Made by a program: the position numbers and the translations under genes
Notes under the pieces: model-generated
What the model was told of the DNA's origin: nothing
What the model saw: only the letters and a program-made list of their open reading frames with translations
Database searches by the model: none
Shown here: positions 43,202 through 50,683 of the stretch, piece by piece
Layout: the number at the start of each line of letters is the position of its first letter
How positions within the stretch are numbered: the stretch's first letter is position 1
Source of the DNA: Pseudomonas maumuensis
GTDB taxonomy: Bacteria; Pseudomonadota; Gammaproteobacteria; Pseudomonadales; Pseudomonadaceae
Assembly (NCBI RefSeq): GCF_019139675.1
Contig: NZ_CP077077.1
Coordinates: 2,728,001 to 2,792,000, forward strand
Direction: 5' to 3'
DNA: 64,000 bases

Positions 43202-44157
43202 TGCAACTCGACCAGAAGCAAATCCGTGCCGACGAGGCTTTGTTGCAACTGGGCCGCAGGCTGCACGCCGATGGCTACCGCTTCACCTGCGTCACCCCGG
43301 CGACCCAGGCGCGGGTCAACTCTCGGACTCAGGCCCAGCGCGCATGCACGCTGCGAGATGTATTCGGCTGGAGTCGACCGTTCCCGGCTTCGCTGATCAG
43401 TGCCGACGAGCTGGAGCAATTGCGCACCGCCGGCGTGCTGGAGGCGCACGGCGAGCTGTGGCGCAGCCGGGTGCGCTGGTCGAGCCTGGATGACCTGTTG
43501 CTGGTGCATTCGGCCTGGCCGACGGACAGCAATGACGCGGTGTTCTTCGGGCCGGACAGCTACCGCTTCGCCCAGCTGATCGAGGATCACCTGCGGCGCA
43601 GCCCCCGGCGCGTGCAGCATGCCGTCGACATCGGCTGCGGCAGCGGTATCGGTGCTTTGCTGATTGCCCAGGGCGCACGGCATGCGCAGGTCAGCGCGCT
43701 GGACATCAACCCGCTGGCGCTGCGCTACACAGCCGTCAACGCCGCCCTGGCCGGGCTGGCCAATGTGTCGGTCGAGCCCAGTGACCTGCTCACGGGCATC
43801 ACCGGCACCTTCGACCTGATCGTCGCCAACCCGCCCTATATGCTCGATGCCAGGCAGCGCGTCTACCGTCACGGCGGCGGGGCGCTTGGTGCCGACCTGT
43901 CGCTGCGTATCGTCGAACAGGCTTGTGAACGCCTGACACCGGGCGGCACATTGCTGCTGTACACCGGGGTGGCGATCGTCGAAGGGCGCGATGCGTTGCT
44001 CGAGGCGGCCCGCCTGCGCCTGGCCGGCCCTGACTTGAGCTGGCACTACCGGGAACTGGATCCGGACGTGTTCGGCGAACAGTTGCTCGAGCCTGGCTAT
44101 GAACAGGTCGAGCGCATTGCCGCCGTGGCCCTGACCGTCACCCGCCGCGGCGGATGA
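43201..44157 (+). CDS. PrmC/HemK-like SAM methyltransferase
   Basis: A 318-residue class I methyltransferase. SAM motif I is AVDIGCGSGIGALLIAQGA, motif II ALDINPLALRYTAVNA, and the catalytic NPPY is in LIVANPPYMLDARQR. The N-terminal 120 residues are a helical domain as in PrmC, but the protein is not the housekeeping PrmC by context. NPPY enzymes methylate planar amide or amino nitrogens. It lies between the diiron oxygenase and the YbdK ligase, suggesting one small-molecule pathway. Confidence 0.85.
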   Translation: MQLDQKQIRADEALLQLGRRLHADGYRFTCVTPATQARVNSRTQAQRACTLRDVFGWSRPFPASLISADELEQLRTAGVLEAHGELWRSRVRWSSLDDLLLVHSAWPTDSNDAVFFGPDSYRFAQLIEDHLRRSPRRVQHAVDIGCGSGIGALLIAQGARHAQVSALDINPLALRYTAVNAALAGLANVSVEPSDLLTGITGTFDLIVANPPYMLDARQRVYRHGGGALGADLSLRIVEQACERLTPGGTLLLYTGVAIVEGRDALLEAARLRLAGPDLSWHYRELDPDVFGEQLLEPGYEQVERIAAVALTVTRRGG

Positions 44158-44161
44158 GCGC

Positions 44162-45286
44162 ATGGGGCGGCCCTGCACGTTCGGCATCGAGGAGGAGTAC
44201 CTGCTGGTGGCGCTGGATAGCGGCCGGGTGCTGTCCGCGCCGTCGGCGGCACTGACCCGACTGTGCCGTGAGGTGCTCGGGCCGTGTTTCGCCGAAGAGA
44301 TGTTCCGCAGCCAGATCGAGCTGGCCTCGCCGGTGTTCGACACGCTGCACCAAGCCCGCGCTTTCCTCACCGAGCAACGCCAGCGCCTGAGCCAGGCGCT
44401 GGCTGGCGAGGGGGCGGGCCTGTACTGCGCGGCAAGCCACCCCAGCGCCCAGTGGTTGCGCCAGCATCCACGCGCGACCCCGCACTTTCGCCAGTTGTTC
44501 GACGACTACCGGCTGGTGGCCCAGCGCAGCCTGTTGAACGGTCTGCACGTGCATGTCGGGGTGCCACCGGGCCTGGATCGCATGCAGGTGATCAACCGGG
44601 TGCTGTACTGGGTGCCCTTGCTGTTGTCGCTCAGCACCTCGTCGCCCTACTGGGGCGGCCAGGACACCGGCTACATGAGCTATCGGCGTGTGGTGTGCGG
44701 GGAATGGCCGCACATGGGCCTGCCGGAACCGCTGCCGGATTGGAGCGCCTACGAGCGTTATCGGGCGCTGTTGCAACGCACCGGCACGTTGGCCGAGGAC
44801 GGCGACTTTTGGTGGGCGATAAGACCTTCGCGGCGGTTTCCGACCGTCGAACTGCGCATTTGCGACGGCTGCCCCCGGCTGGAAGACGCCTTGGCCGTCG
44901 CCGGCCTGTTTCGCCATCTCGTCGAGCATGCGCTGGGGCGACACGCTGGTGCCCCCAGCCGGGAGATGCGCTGGATTACCCAGGAGAACTACTGGCGCGC
45001 CATGCGTCATGGCCGCCTTGCCACCTTCATTGGCGTGCATGACCAGCAACCGGTGAACGCCGAAGTCTGGCTGACCCAATTGCAGGTGCAATGCCCGGCC
45101 GACACTGCCGATGCCGAGCGATCTTTCCAGCAAGCACGGCGCATCCTGAGCGACGGCAGCAGCGCCGATCGCCAGCGCCAAGCCTACGGGTTGGCCCGCG
45201 AGCAAGGCCTGGATGAGCGTTTGGCAATGCGCAACGTGGTCAGGCAGGTGATGGACGACCATCTGTCGGCGACGGGCCCAGCTTGA
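44162..45286 (+). CDS. YbdK-family carboxylate-amine ligase (glutamate-cysteine ligase-like)
   Basis: A 374-residue GCS2-fold ATP-dependent ligase: [20 protein letters not shown] (metal Glu set), [60 protein letters not shown]. YbdK forms amide bonds, with weak gamma-Glu-Cys ligase activity reported for the family. It starts 4 bases after the methyltransferase stop, so the three genes form one operon. ATG 44162 is set by the alignment-like N-terminus. Confidence 0.9.
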   Translation: MGRPCTFGIEEEYLLVALDSGRVLSAPSAALTRLCREVLGPCFAEEMFRSQIELASPVFDTLHQARAFLTEQRQRLSQALAGEGAGLYCAASHPSAQWLRQHPRATPHFRQLFDDYRLVAQRSLLNGLHVHVGVPPGLDRMQVINRVLYWVPLLLSLSTSSPYWGGQDTGYMSYRRVVCGEWPHMGLPEPLPDWSAYERYRALLQRTGTLAEDGDFWWAIRPSRRFPTVELRICDGCPRLEDALAVAGLFRHLVEHALGRHAGAPSREMRWITQENYWRAMRHGRLATFIGVHDQQPVNAEVWLTQLQVQCPADTADAERSFQQARRILSDGSSADRQRQAYGLAREQGLDERLAMRNVVRQVMDDHLSATGPA

Positions 45287-45392
45287 GCAAACCATCCATC
45301 AGCCGGTTGCCTCGAAACTTGTGTGGTCTCTTGCGGTGCGGGCTTGCCCCGCGCCAGACCTTACGCAGCCATCACCCGAAGGAGTCCAGCCG

Positions 45393-46298
45393 ATGCCCAG
45401 CAAGCCCCAGGACCAGTTCACCCTGCAGAACCCCCTGACCCAGTATCCGCATCCGCCATTCCCCGCCCAGCAGCAACCCGCTCCAGGCCTGGATGCGCAC
45501 ATGCAACCCAAGCCCGACCACGGCGAAACCACTTACAAGGGCTTTGGCCGCCTGGCCGGTCGGCGCGCCCTGATCACCGGTGCCGATTCGGGTATCGGCC
45601 GGGCCGTGGCCATTGCCTTTGCCCGGGAGGGCGCCGACATCGCCCTCAATTACTTGCCGACCGAGGAGCGTGATGCCCGCGAAGTGGTGCAGCTTATCGA
45701 GGCCGAAGGGCGCAAAGCCGTGGCGTTGCCCGGCGACCTGAAGGATCCGCGCTTCTGCAGCCAGCTGGTCGACCAGGCCCATGAACGGCTCGGCGGGCTG
45801 GACATCCTGGTCAACGTTGCCGGCAAGCAGGAGGCGCGCAAGGAGATCGGGCAGATCACCCACGAGCAGTTCGACCATACGCTGAAGACCAACGTCTACG
45901 CGCTGTTCTGGCTGTGCCAGGCCGCCGTGCCGCTGATGCCGGCCGGCTCGACCATCATCAATACCGCGTCGATCCAGTCCTACCAGCCATCGGCCACGCT
46001 GCTCGACTACGCCACCACCAAGGCCGCCATCGTCGCCTTCACCAAGGCCCTGGCCAAGCAGGTGATCGAGCGCGGCATCCGGGTCAACGCGGTGGCCCCC
46101 GGGCCGATCTGGACCGTGCTGCAGCCCAGTGGCGGCCAGCCACCGGAGAAGATCCCCGACTTCGGCGGGCACACGCCGATGAAGCGCCCGGGCCAGCCCG
46201 CCGAGTGCGCGCCGTTGTACGTGCTGCTGGCCAGCCAGGAGTCAAGCTACATCACCGGCGAGATTTTCGGCGTCACCGGGGGCAATCCGCTGCCGTAG
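45393..46298 (+). CDS. SDR-family oxidoreductase (YghA-like)
   Basis: A 301-residue short-chain dehydrogenase with an extended N-terminus (residues 1-45, proline-rich) as in YghA. NAD(P) site [28 protein letters not shown], and catalytic Ser-Tyr-Lys in [10 protein letters not shown]...[13 protein letters not shown]. Ends in [21 protein letters not shown] 45393 follows GAAGGAG. Often stress-linked in pseudomonads. Confidence 0.92.
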   Translation: MPSKPQDQFTLQNPLTQYPHPPFPAQQQPAPGLDAHMQPKPDHGETTYKGFGRLAGRRALITGADSGIGRAVAIAFAREGADIALNYLPTEERDAREVVQLIEAEGRKAVALPGDLKDPRFCSQLVDQAHERLGGLDILVNVAGKQEARKEIGQITHEQFDHTLKTNVYALFWLCQAAVPLMPAGSTIINTASIQSYQPSATLLDYATTKAAIVAFTKALAKQVIERGIRVNAVAPGPIWTVLQPSGGQPPEKIPDFGGHTPMKRPGQPAECAPLYVLLASQESSYITGEIFGVTGGNPLP

Positions 46299-46379
46299 GG
46301 CAAAGCCGAATAAACCTTCCGCGCGCCGCGCAGTCAGTCCTTGTAAGCGCCCCGTCGATGTGGGCCAGGGAGGTGGCTG

Positions 46380-46517
46380 ATGAAACTCGTCTGCCTGCTG
46401 CGTGGCTGCCAATGGCGCAGCCAGTTGATCCGTGAAGTCGCCGGGCTGCAATGCCAGTGCTGCGAACGCTGTGGCGCGTTGCGCTACAGCCAGCCCGGCC
46501 TGTCCTCGAATGCATAG
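46380..46517 (+). CDS. Cys-rich small protein (45 aa)
   Basis: ATG 46380 behind GGGAGGTGG encodes 45 residues with six cysteines: one at C5, C10 in LLRGCQWRSQ, and the CQCCERC cluster near residues 25-31. The C..C/CC..C arrangement looks like a zinc or iron ribbon. It ends 9 bases before ku. Similar short Cys-rich proteins are found in Pseudomonas; function unknown. It is too short for most gene finders to call reliably. Confidence 0.7.
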   Translation: MKLVCLLRGCQWRSQLIREVAGLQCQCCERCGALRYSQPGLSSNA

Positions 46518-46526
46518 GAGCCAGCC

Positions 46527-47363
46527 ATGGCCAGGGCTATCTGGAAAGGCGCGATCAGTTTCGGGCTGGTGCACATCCCGGTGTCCCTCAACACCGCCGT
46601 GCGCAGCGAGCGGGTGGATTTCGACTGGCTGGACAAGCGCAGCATGGAGCCGGTCGGCTACAAGCGGGTGAACAAGGTCACCGGCAAGGAAATCGACAAG
46701 GAAAACATCGTCAAGGGCGTGGAGTACGAGAAGGGCCGCTACGTGGTGATCAGCGAGGAGGAAATCCGCAAGGCACGGCCTGAGGCGACCCAGACCATCG
46801 ATATCTTTTCGTTCGTCGAAGCCGGGGAGATTCCCCTGCAACAGTTCGACACGCCGTATTACCTGAGCCCGGACCGCCGGGGCGGCAAGGTCTACGCCTT
46901 GCTGCGCGAGACCCTGGCCAGCACCGGCAAGGTGGCCCTGGCCACTGTGGTGCTGCACACCCGCCAGCATTTGGCGCTGCTACGCCCGCTCAACGAAGCG
47001 CTGGTGATGATCACCCTGCGCTGGCCGGAGGAAGTGCGGGGCCTGGAGACACTGGAGCTGGACAAGAGCGTGACCGACAGCAAGGTCGACAAGCGCGAGC
47101 TGGATATGGCCAAGCGCCTGGTCGAGGACATGAGCGGGCCATGGAAGCCCGATGACTACCACGACGCGTTCCGCCAGACCATCCTCGACCTGGTCGAGGA
47201 GAAGGCCAGCAAGGGCAAGATCGAGACCGTGGAGAAAGGCGAGGGCGCCACGGCGGAGAAGGGCGCGGACATCATCGACCTTACCGAACTGCTCAAGCGC
47301 AGCCTGGGTGGCAAGAGCAAGGCGAAGAAGCCTGCGGCCAAGCGCCCACGCAAGGCGTCATGA
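46527..47363 (+). CDS. ku: Ku protein for non-homologous end joining
   Basis: A 278-residue bacterial Ku: ARAIWKGAISFGLVHIPVSL, VGYKRVNKVTGKEIDKENIV, IDIFSFVEAGEIPLQQFDTP, YYLSPDRRGGKVYALLRETL. It ends in a lysine-rich tail (KSKAKKPAAKRPRKAS) that binds DNA in this family. The homodimer recruits LigD to broken ends. ligD is 3.3 kb away on the other strand, separated by a four-gene operon and a small membrane protein gene. Confidence 0.96.
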   Translation: MARAIWKGAISFGLVHIPVSLNTAVRSERVDFDWLDKRSMEPVGYKRVNKVTGKEIDKENIVKGVEYEKGRYVVISEEEIRKARPEATQTIDIFSFVEAGEIPLQQFDTPYYLSPDRRGGKVYALLRETLASTGKVALATVVLHTRQHLALLRPLNEALVMITLRWPEEVRGLETLELDKSVTDSKVDKRELDMAKRLVEDMSGPWKPDDYHDAFRQTILDLVEEKASKGKIETVEKGEGATAEKGADIIDLTELLKRSLGGKSKAKKPAAKRPRKAS

Positions 47364-47376
47364 TCCGAACGCCGCT

Positions 47377-48039
47377 CTACAGGATCTGGCCTTCCAAGCC
47401 GCTGAGGTAATCGCCGAATCCCTGCCGCGCCCGGCTGTCCCGACGGCTGCTGGTCGCCACGCTATGGCTGGCGGTCCAGACGATCTGCGCACCGATGGCT
47501 TCCAGCGCCAGTACCAGTTGCACATCCTCGTGGGCCGGCAGCGGCTGGAAACCGCCGACCTTGGCATAGGCCTTGGCGCACACCCCAAGGTTGGCGCCGT
47601 GGATATGCCGATGGCCTTCGGTTGCCTGGTAGCGGCTGTGGTACAGCTGACGCAAGGCGGCACCCTGCCAGGGTTGCCAGCGCTCGATATGCACCGTGCC
47701 GCATACTGCGTCGGCATGCCATTGCAGCTGCGACAGCAGCCAGTGGCCTGGCACGCGGCTGTCGGCGTCGGTGAACGCCAGCCACTGGGCGCCGCGCTCG
47801 ATCATCCACGCCGCCCCCAGGCGGCGGGCAATGCCGACATTGCCGGCCTCCAGTGCCAGCGTATGCACGCCATGGCGCCTGGCGATACGGGCGCTGGCAT
47901 CGGTACAGCGATCGAGCACCACCAGCACCTCGACCTCCAGGCCCGCGGCTTCGGCCCGCGCAGCTGCCACCCGCACGGCCTTCAGGCAGTGTCCGAGACG
48001 CCGGGCCTCGTTATGGGCGGGAATGATCACCGCGATCAT
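47377..48039 (-). CDS. Family 2 glycosyltransferase
   Basis: A 220-residue GT-A enzyme: MIAVIIPAHNEARRLGHCLK, VEVLVVLDRCTDASARIARR, and the DXD-like metal motif in WLAFTDADSRVPGHWLLSQL. It is cytosolic, without membrane helices. Last gene of a minus-strand operon (small membrane protein, acyl-CoA dehydrogenase-like, PIG-L, methyltransferase, GT2), overlapping the methyltransferase by 4 bases. Sugar donor and acceptor unknown. Confidence 0.88.
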   Translation of the reverse strand: MIAVIIPAHNEARRLGHCLKAVRVAAARAEAAGLEVEVLVVLDRCTDASARIARRHGVHTLALEAGNVGIARRLGAAWMIERGAQWLAFTDADSRVPGHWLLSQLQWHADAVCGTVHIERWQPWQGAALRQLYHSRYQATEGHRHIHGANLGVCAKAYAKVGGFQPLPAHEDVQLVLALEAIGAQIVWTASHSVATSSRRDSRARQGFGDYLSGLEGQIL

Positions 48040-48635
48040 GGGCAGGTCTCGTCCAGGTCGACCACCCGTGGCTGGCACGACCAGTATTCGAGGAGGAAGT
48101 CCGCCTCTTCATGGCGCAACAGCGGATACAGCGGCAGGTGCCTGGCCAGCAGGGCATGCACTTGGCCGCCGTCCTGGGGGCAGCCGGCAATCGGATGGCG
48201 CCAGTGGCAGGCCAGTAATCCGCCGTCGCCAGCCAGGCTGGCCACTGACTGTTCGATCACCTGCAACCAGTCGGTGGGGTCGAGGTAGTAGCCGATCTCG
48301 CTGAGCACGATCAGGTCGAACTGCCCGCCCGGCCAATCGCCCGGCAGGTGCCCCTGCTCGACGCGGACATGATCGAGCCCCGTCAGGCGTTGACGGGCCA
48401 GCCTCACGGCAGTGGCGTCGATGTCCTGGCACAGCAGGCTGGCGCAGCGCTCGGCCAGCAACACACTCAGCTCGCCGTTGGCGCAGGCCGGCTCGAACGC
48501 CCGGCCGTAGCACTGGCTGGGCAGGCTGGCCAGCGCCAGGTCGCGCTTGCGGCGTTCGTACCAGCGGGTGCGAAAGGCCCATGGATCGTCGTTGCCGGCA
48601 TACAGGTCGGCGAAATACTGCACGTCGAGGCTCAT
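48036..48635 (-). CDS. NodS-like SAM methyltransferase
   Basis: A 199-residue class I methyltransferase with N-terminus QYFADLYAGNDDPWAFRTRW (NodS-like) and SAM site AFEPACANGELSVLLAERCA, then VEQGHLPGDWPGGQFDLIVL. Sits between the PIG-L deacetylase and the glycosyltransferase genes. NodS methylates an amino sugar freed by NodB; here a PIG-L deacetylase could supply the free amine. Acceptor unknown. Confidence 0.85.
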   Translation of the reverse strand: MSLDVQYFADLYAGNDDPWAFRTRWYERRKRDLALASLPSQCYGRAFEPACANGELSVLLAERCASLLCQDIDATAVRLARQRLTGLDHVRVEQGHLPGDWPGGQFDLIVLSEIGYYLDPTDWLQVIEQSVASLAGDGGLLACHWRHPIAGCPQDGGQVHALLARHLPLYPLLRHEEADFLLEYWSCQPRVVDLDETCP

Positions 48636-48645
48636 GGCGACTCCA

Positions 48646-49401
48646 TTACAGGAAGATCAGTTCGAAAGGCTGCAACAGGCAGGTCTGCAGGCTGACGGGC
48701 AGCACCGGAGGATGCTCGCCGTCGGGCTGCAACTGGCTGGCGTGGGCGGCCAGGGCCTGGCGTTTGTACGCCAGGCGGGTGTCGTCGAGCTGTAACCGAT
48801 GGGCCTGGGGCCAGGGCAGGCGCGGGTCATCGGGCGTCGCCCAATGCCACGCCCACACCGGCGCCTCCGCCAGTTGCACCCGGCGGGCCTGGGCCGCCTG
48901 GGCAGCGGCGCAGCCGGCGGCTTCATGGTCGCAGTGGCCGTCACCGCGCCAGGTGGTCAGTAGCAGGTCGTCCGGTTCGAGCAGTTGCTCCAGGTAGTTG
49001 GCCAGAAACGCTTGGTTGCGGGGCAGGGCGCCGTCCTTGAGGTTCAGGCGCCGCCAGTCCAGGCGGTTGAGGTCCAGATCCAGCTGTTGCAGGGCGTGCC
49101 GGCTTTCCTGGGGGCGCTGGTGGCGCAGACGGTGCTCGGTCCAGTGGGCTGAATGGGGGTGGCTGCCTTCGCCATTGGTGGCGGAAATCAGCAGCAGGTC
49201 CTGCTCGCGTCCGTGGAAACCGGCCAGCAGCCCGCCGGCCATGAGGATTTCATCGTCCGGGTGAGGGGCCAGCAATACCAGGCGCCGGCCCGGCGGACAG
49301 AGCTGTTCGGGCTTGAGCCACTTGGCGCGGGCCAGGTGCGCGGATTGCTGCCAGTCGCGCCAAGGGGTGCCGGCAGCCGTCTGGATACGGTTCTCGCTCA
49401 T
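48646..49401 (-). CDS. PIG-L-family deacetylase
   Basis: A 251-residue LmbE/PIG-L zinc hydrolase. The metal site is LVLLAPHPDDEILMAGGLLA (PHPDDE) plus the later WRGDGHCDHEAAGCAA. These enzymes remove N-acetyl groups from GlcNAc conjugates. It starts by 4-base overlap with the acyl-CoA dehydrogenase-like gene and ends 10 bases before the methyltransferase. Confidence 0.9.
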   Translation of the reverse strand: MSENRIQTAAGTPWRDWQQSAHLARAKWLKPEQLCPPGRRLVLLAPHPDDEILMAGGLLAGFHGREQDLLLISATNGEGSHPHSAHWTEHRLRHQRPQESRHALQQLDLDLNRLDWRRLNLKDGALPRNQAFLANYLEQLLEPDDLLLTTWRGDGHCDHEAAGCAAAQAAQARRVQLAEAPVWAWHWATPDDPRLPWPQAHRLQLDDTRLAYKRQALAAHASQLQPDGEHPPVLPVSLQTCLLQPFELIFL

Positions 49402-50438
49402 AGCTGCCAGGCTCCCGCCGGCATGCCGGTCACCTGCCTGCCCAGTTCGGCCAGGTCGCGTTCGGCATGGCTCTGGCGCAGGTACACGGGCAGGTCGGCG
49501 CTGAGCCGGGCGAAATGACTGCTGCGGCAGAAGGGCGTGGCCCCCAGCGCCCTGCCGACATGGCGGATCACCTGCTCGACGGTCTGTTCGACCTGGGCGC
49601 GGGCGCGGCGCACTTCGAAGCTGGCGTCGGCATGGGGCTGCTGGTCGATCCAGGCGGCGCATTCACGAAGGGCCGCGCGGGCGCCGTACAAGGCGGCATC
49701 CACCGCCCCCAGATGGGCATCGGCGTGTGGATCGGGGCGGGGCCTACGGCAATGCTCGCGCAGGTAGTCGGCCAGGGCCTCGGCTGCGCCGTACCAACAC
49801 GCGGCGATACCGGCGCCGCCGTGCCAGAAGCCGGGACGAGCCAGGTACTGACCGGGCAGGCCGATGGCCAGCCCGGGGGTGTCGTCGAACTCGATGCTGA
49901 CGCTGGTGGTGGTGGCCATGCCCACCGCCTGCCACTGGTCGGCCTGGATGCGCTGGCTGGGGTGCGACAACTCGATGGCCACCAGTTGCGGCTGGTCATT
50001 CTCCCAGGCGGTGATCAGCGCCCGGTCGATCTGCAGCGCGCCCGAGCACCAGGCCTTGCGCCCTTGCAGGCGTACCTGCCCGTCGTGCCGCTCGACGATA
50101 CGGGCACGGGCGTCCGGCGGCTCGGCGGCCCACACCCCCCAGATCCCGTCCTGGGCGTGATGGGCGGCGCCGCATTCGGCGAGGATCGCCAAGGCATCGG
50201 TATGGCCTTCATAGAGCTTGGCCAGGGTCAGGTCGCAACCGGCGACCCGCGCGAGCGTCTGCCAGCGCTTGAGGGTCTGGCCCTGGCCGGGCAGGGGCAA
50301 CAGGTCGAGGTGGTCGGCCTGCATGGCCTGCAGCAGCTCCGGCAGCAAGGTGTCGAGGTCGATGGCCTGCGGGCGGGCGCCGAAGCGGCGCAGCAGGCGG
50401 TCGAGGTTGGTCAGGTCGAAGTCCTGGACGATGCTCAT
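49398..50438 (-). CDS. Acyl-CoA dehydrogenase-like flavoprotein
   Basis: A 346-residue protein with the acyl-CoA dehydrogenase helical/beta layout: CDLTLAKLYEGHTDALAILA, GIWGVWAAEPPDARARIVER, GRKAWCSGALQIDRALITAW and a C-terminal helical bundle (ALYGARAALRECAAWIDQQP). It is shorter than classical ACADs (about 380). The catalytic Glu cannot be confirmed. In this operon it is grouped with PIG-L, NodS-like and GT2 genes, so it may modify an acyl group on a glycolipid rather than act in beta-oxidation. Confidence 0.75.
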   Translation of the reverse strand: MSIVQDFDLTNLDRLLRRFGARPQAIDLDTLLPELLQAMQADHLDLLPLPGQGQTLKRWQTLARVAGCDLTLAKLYEGHTDALAILAECGAAHHAQDGIWGVWAAEPPDARARIVERHDGQVRLQGRKAWCSGALQIDRALITAWENDQPQLVAIELSHPSQRIQADQWQAVGMATTTSVSIEFDDTPGLAIGLPGQYLARPGFWHGGAGIAACWYGAAEALADYLREHCRRPRPDPHADAHLGAVDAALYGARAALRECAAWIDQQPHADASFEVRRARAQVEQTVEQVIRHVGRALGATPFCRSSHFARLSADLPVYLRQSHAERDLAELGRQVTGMPAGAWQL

Positions 50439-50683
50439 CAACTTGGCTCCCCTTGGAGGTTCTTCTTCCAGCCACGTAGGTTCATGGCGCACAGGCAGAA
50501 TTGCAGGACGATCAGCGCCCAGGCCTGGACGTGCCAGCCCCACAGCGTCCACATCAGGTTGCTGGCGATGAAACAGCAGAAGCCGATGCGGCGTCGGCGC
50601 GGGCGTTGCGAGCCGATGCACCAGGCTGCCAATACGGTCAGCAGCATGGCGGGCCATTGCAACAGGTCGAGCACGCGCTCCAT
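50438..50683 (-). CDS. Small membrane protein (81 aa)
   Basis: An 81-residue protein with two to three hydrophobic segments (LLQWPAMLLTVLAAWCIGS, FCCFIASNLMWTLWGWHVQA, WALIVLQFCLCAMNL). Its start overlaps the ligD stop by 1 base and its stop overlaps the acyl-CoA dehydrogenase-like start by 1 base (TGATG). It is therefore translationally coupled on both sides and bridges DNA repair and glycan-type genes. No known family. Confidence 0.75.
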   Translation of the reverse strand: MERVLDLLQWPAMLLTVLAAWCIGSQRPRRRRIGFCCFIASNLMWTLWGWHVQAWALIVLQFCLCAMNLRGWKKNLQGEPS

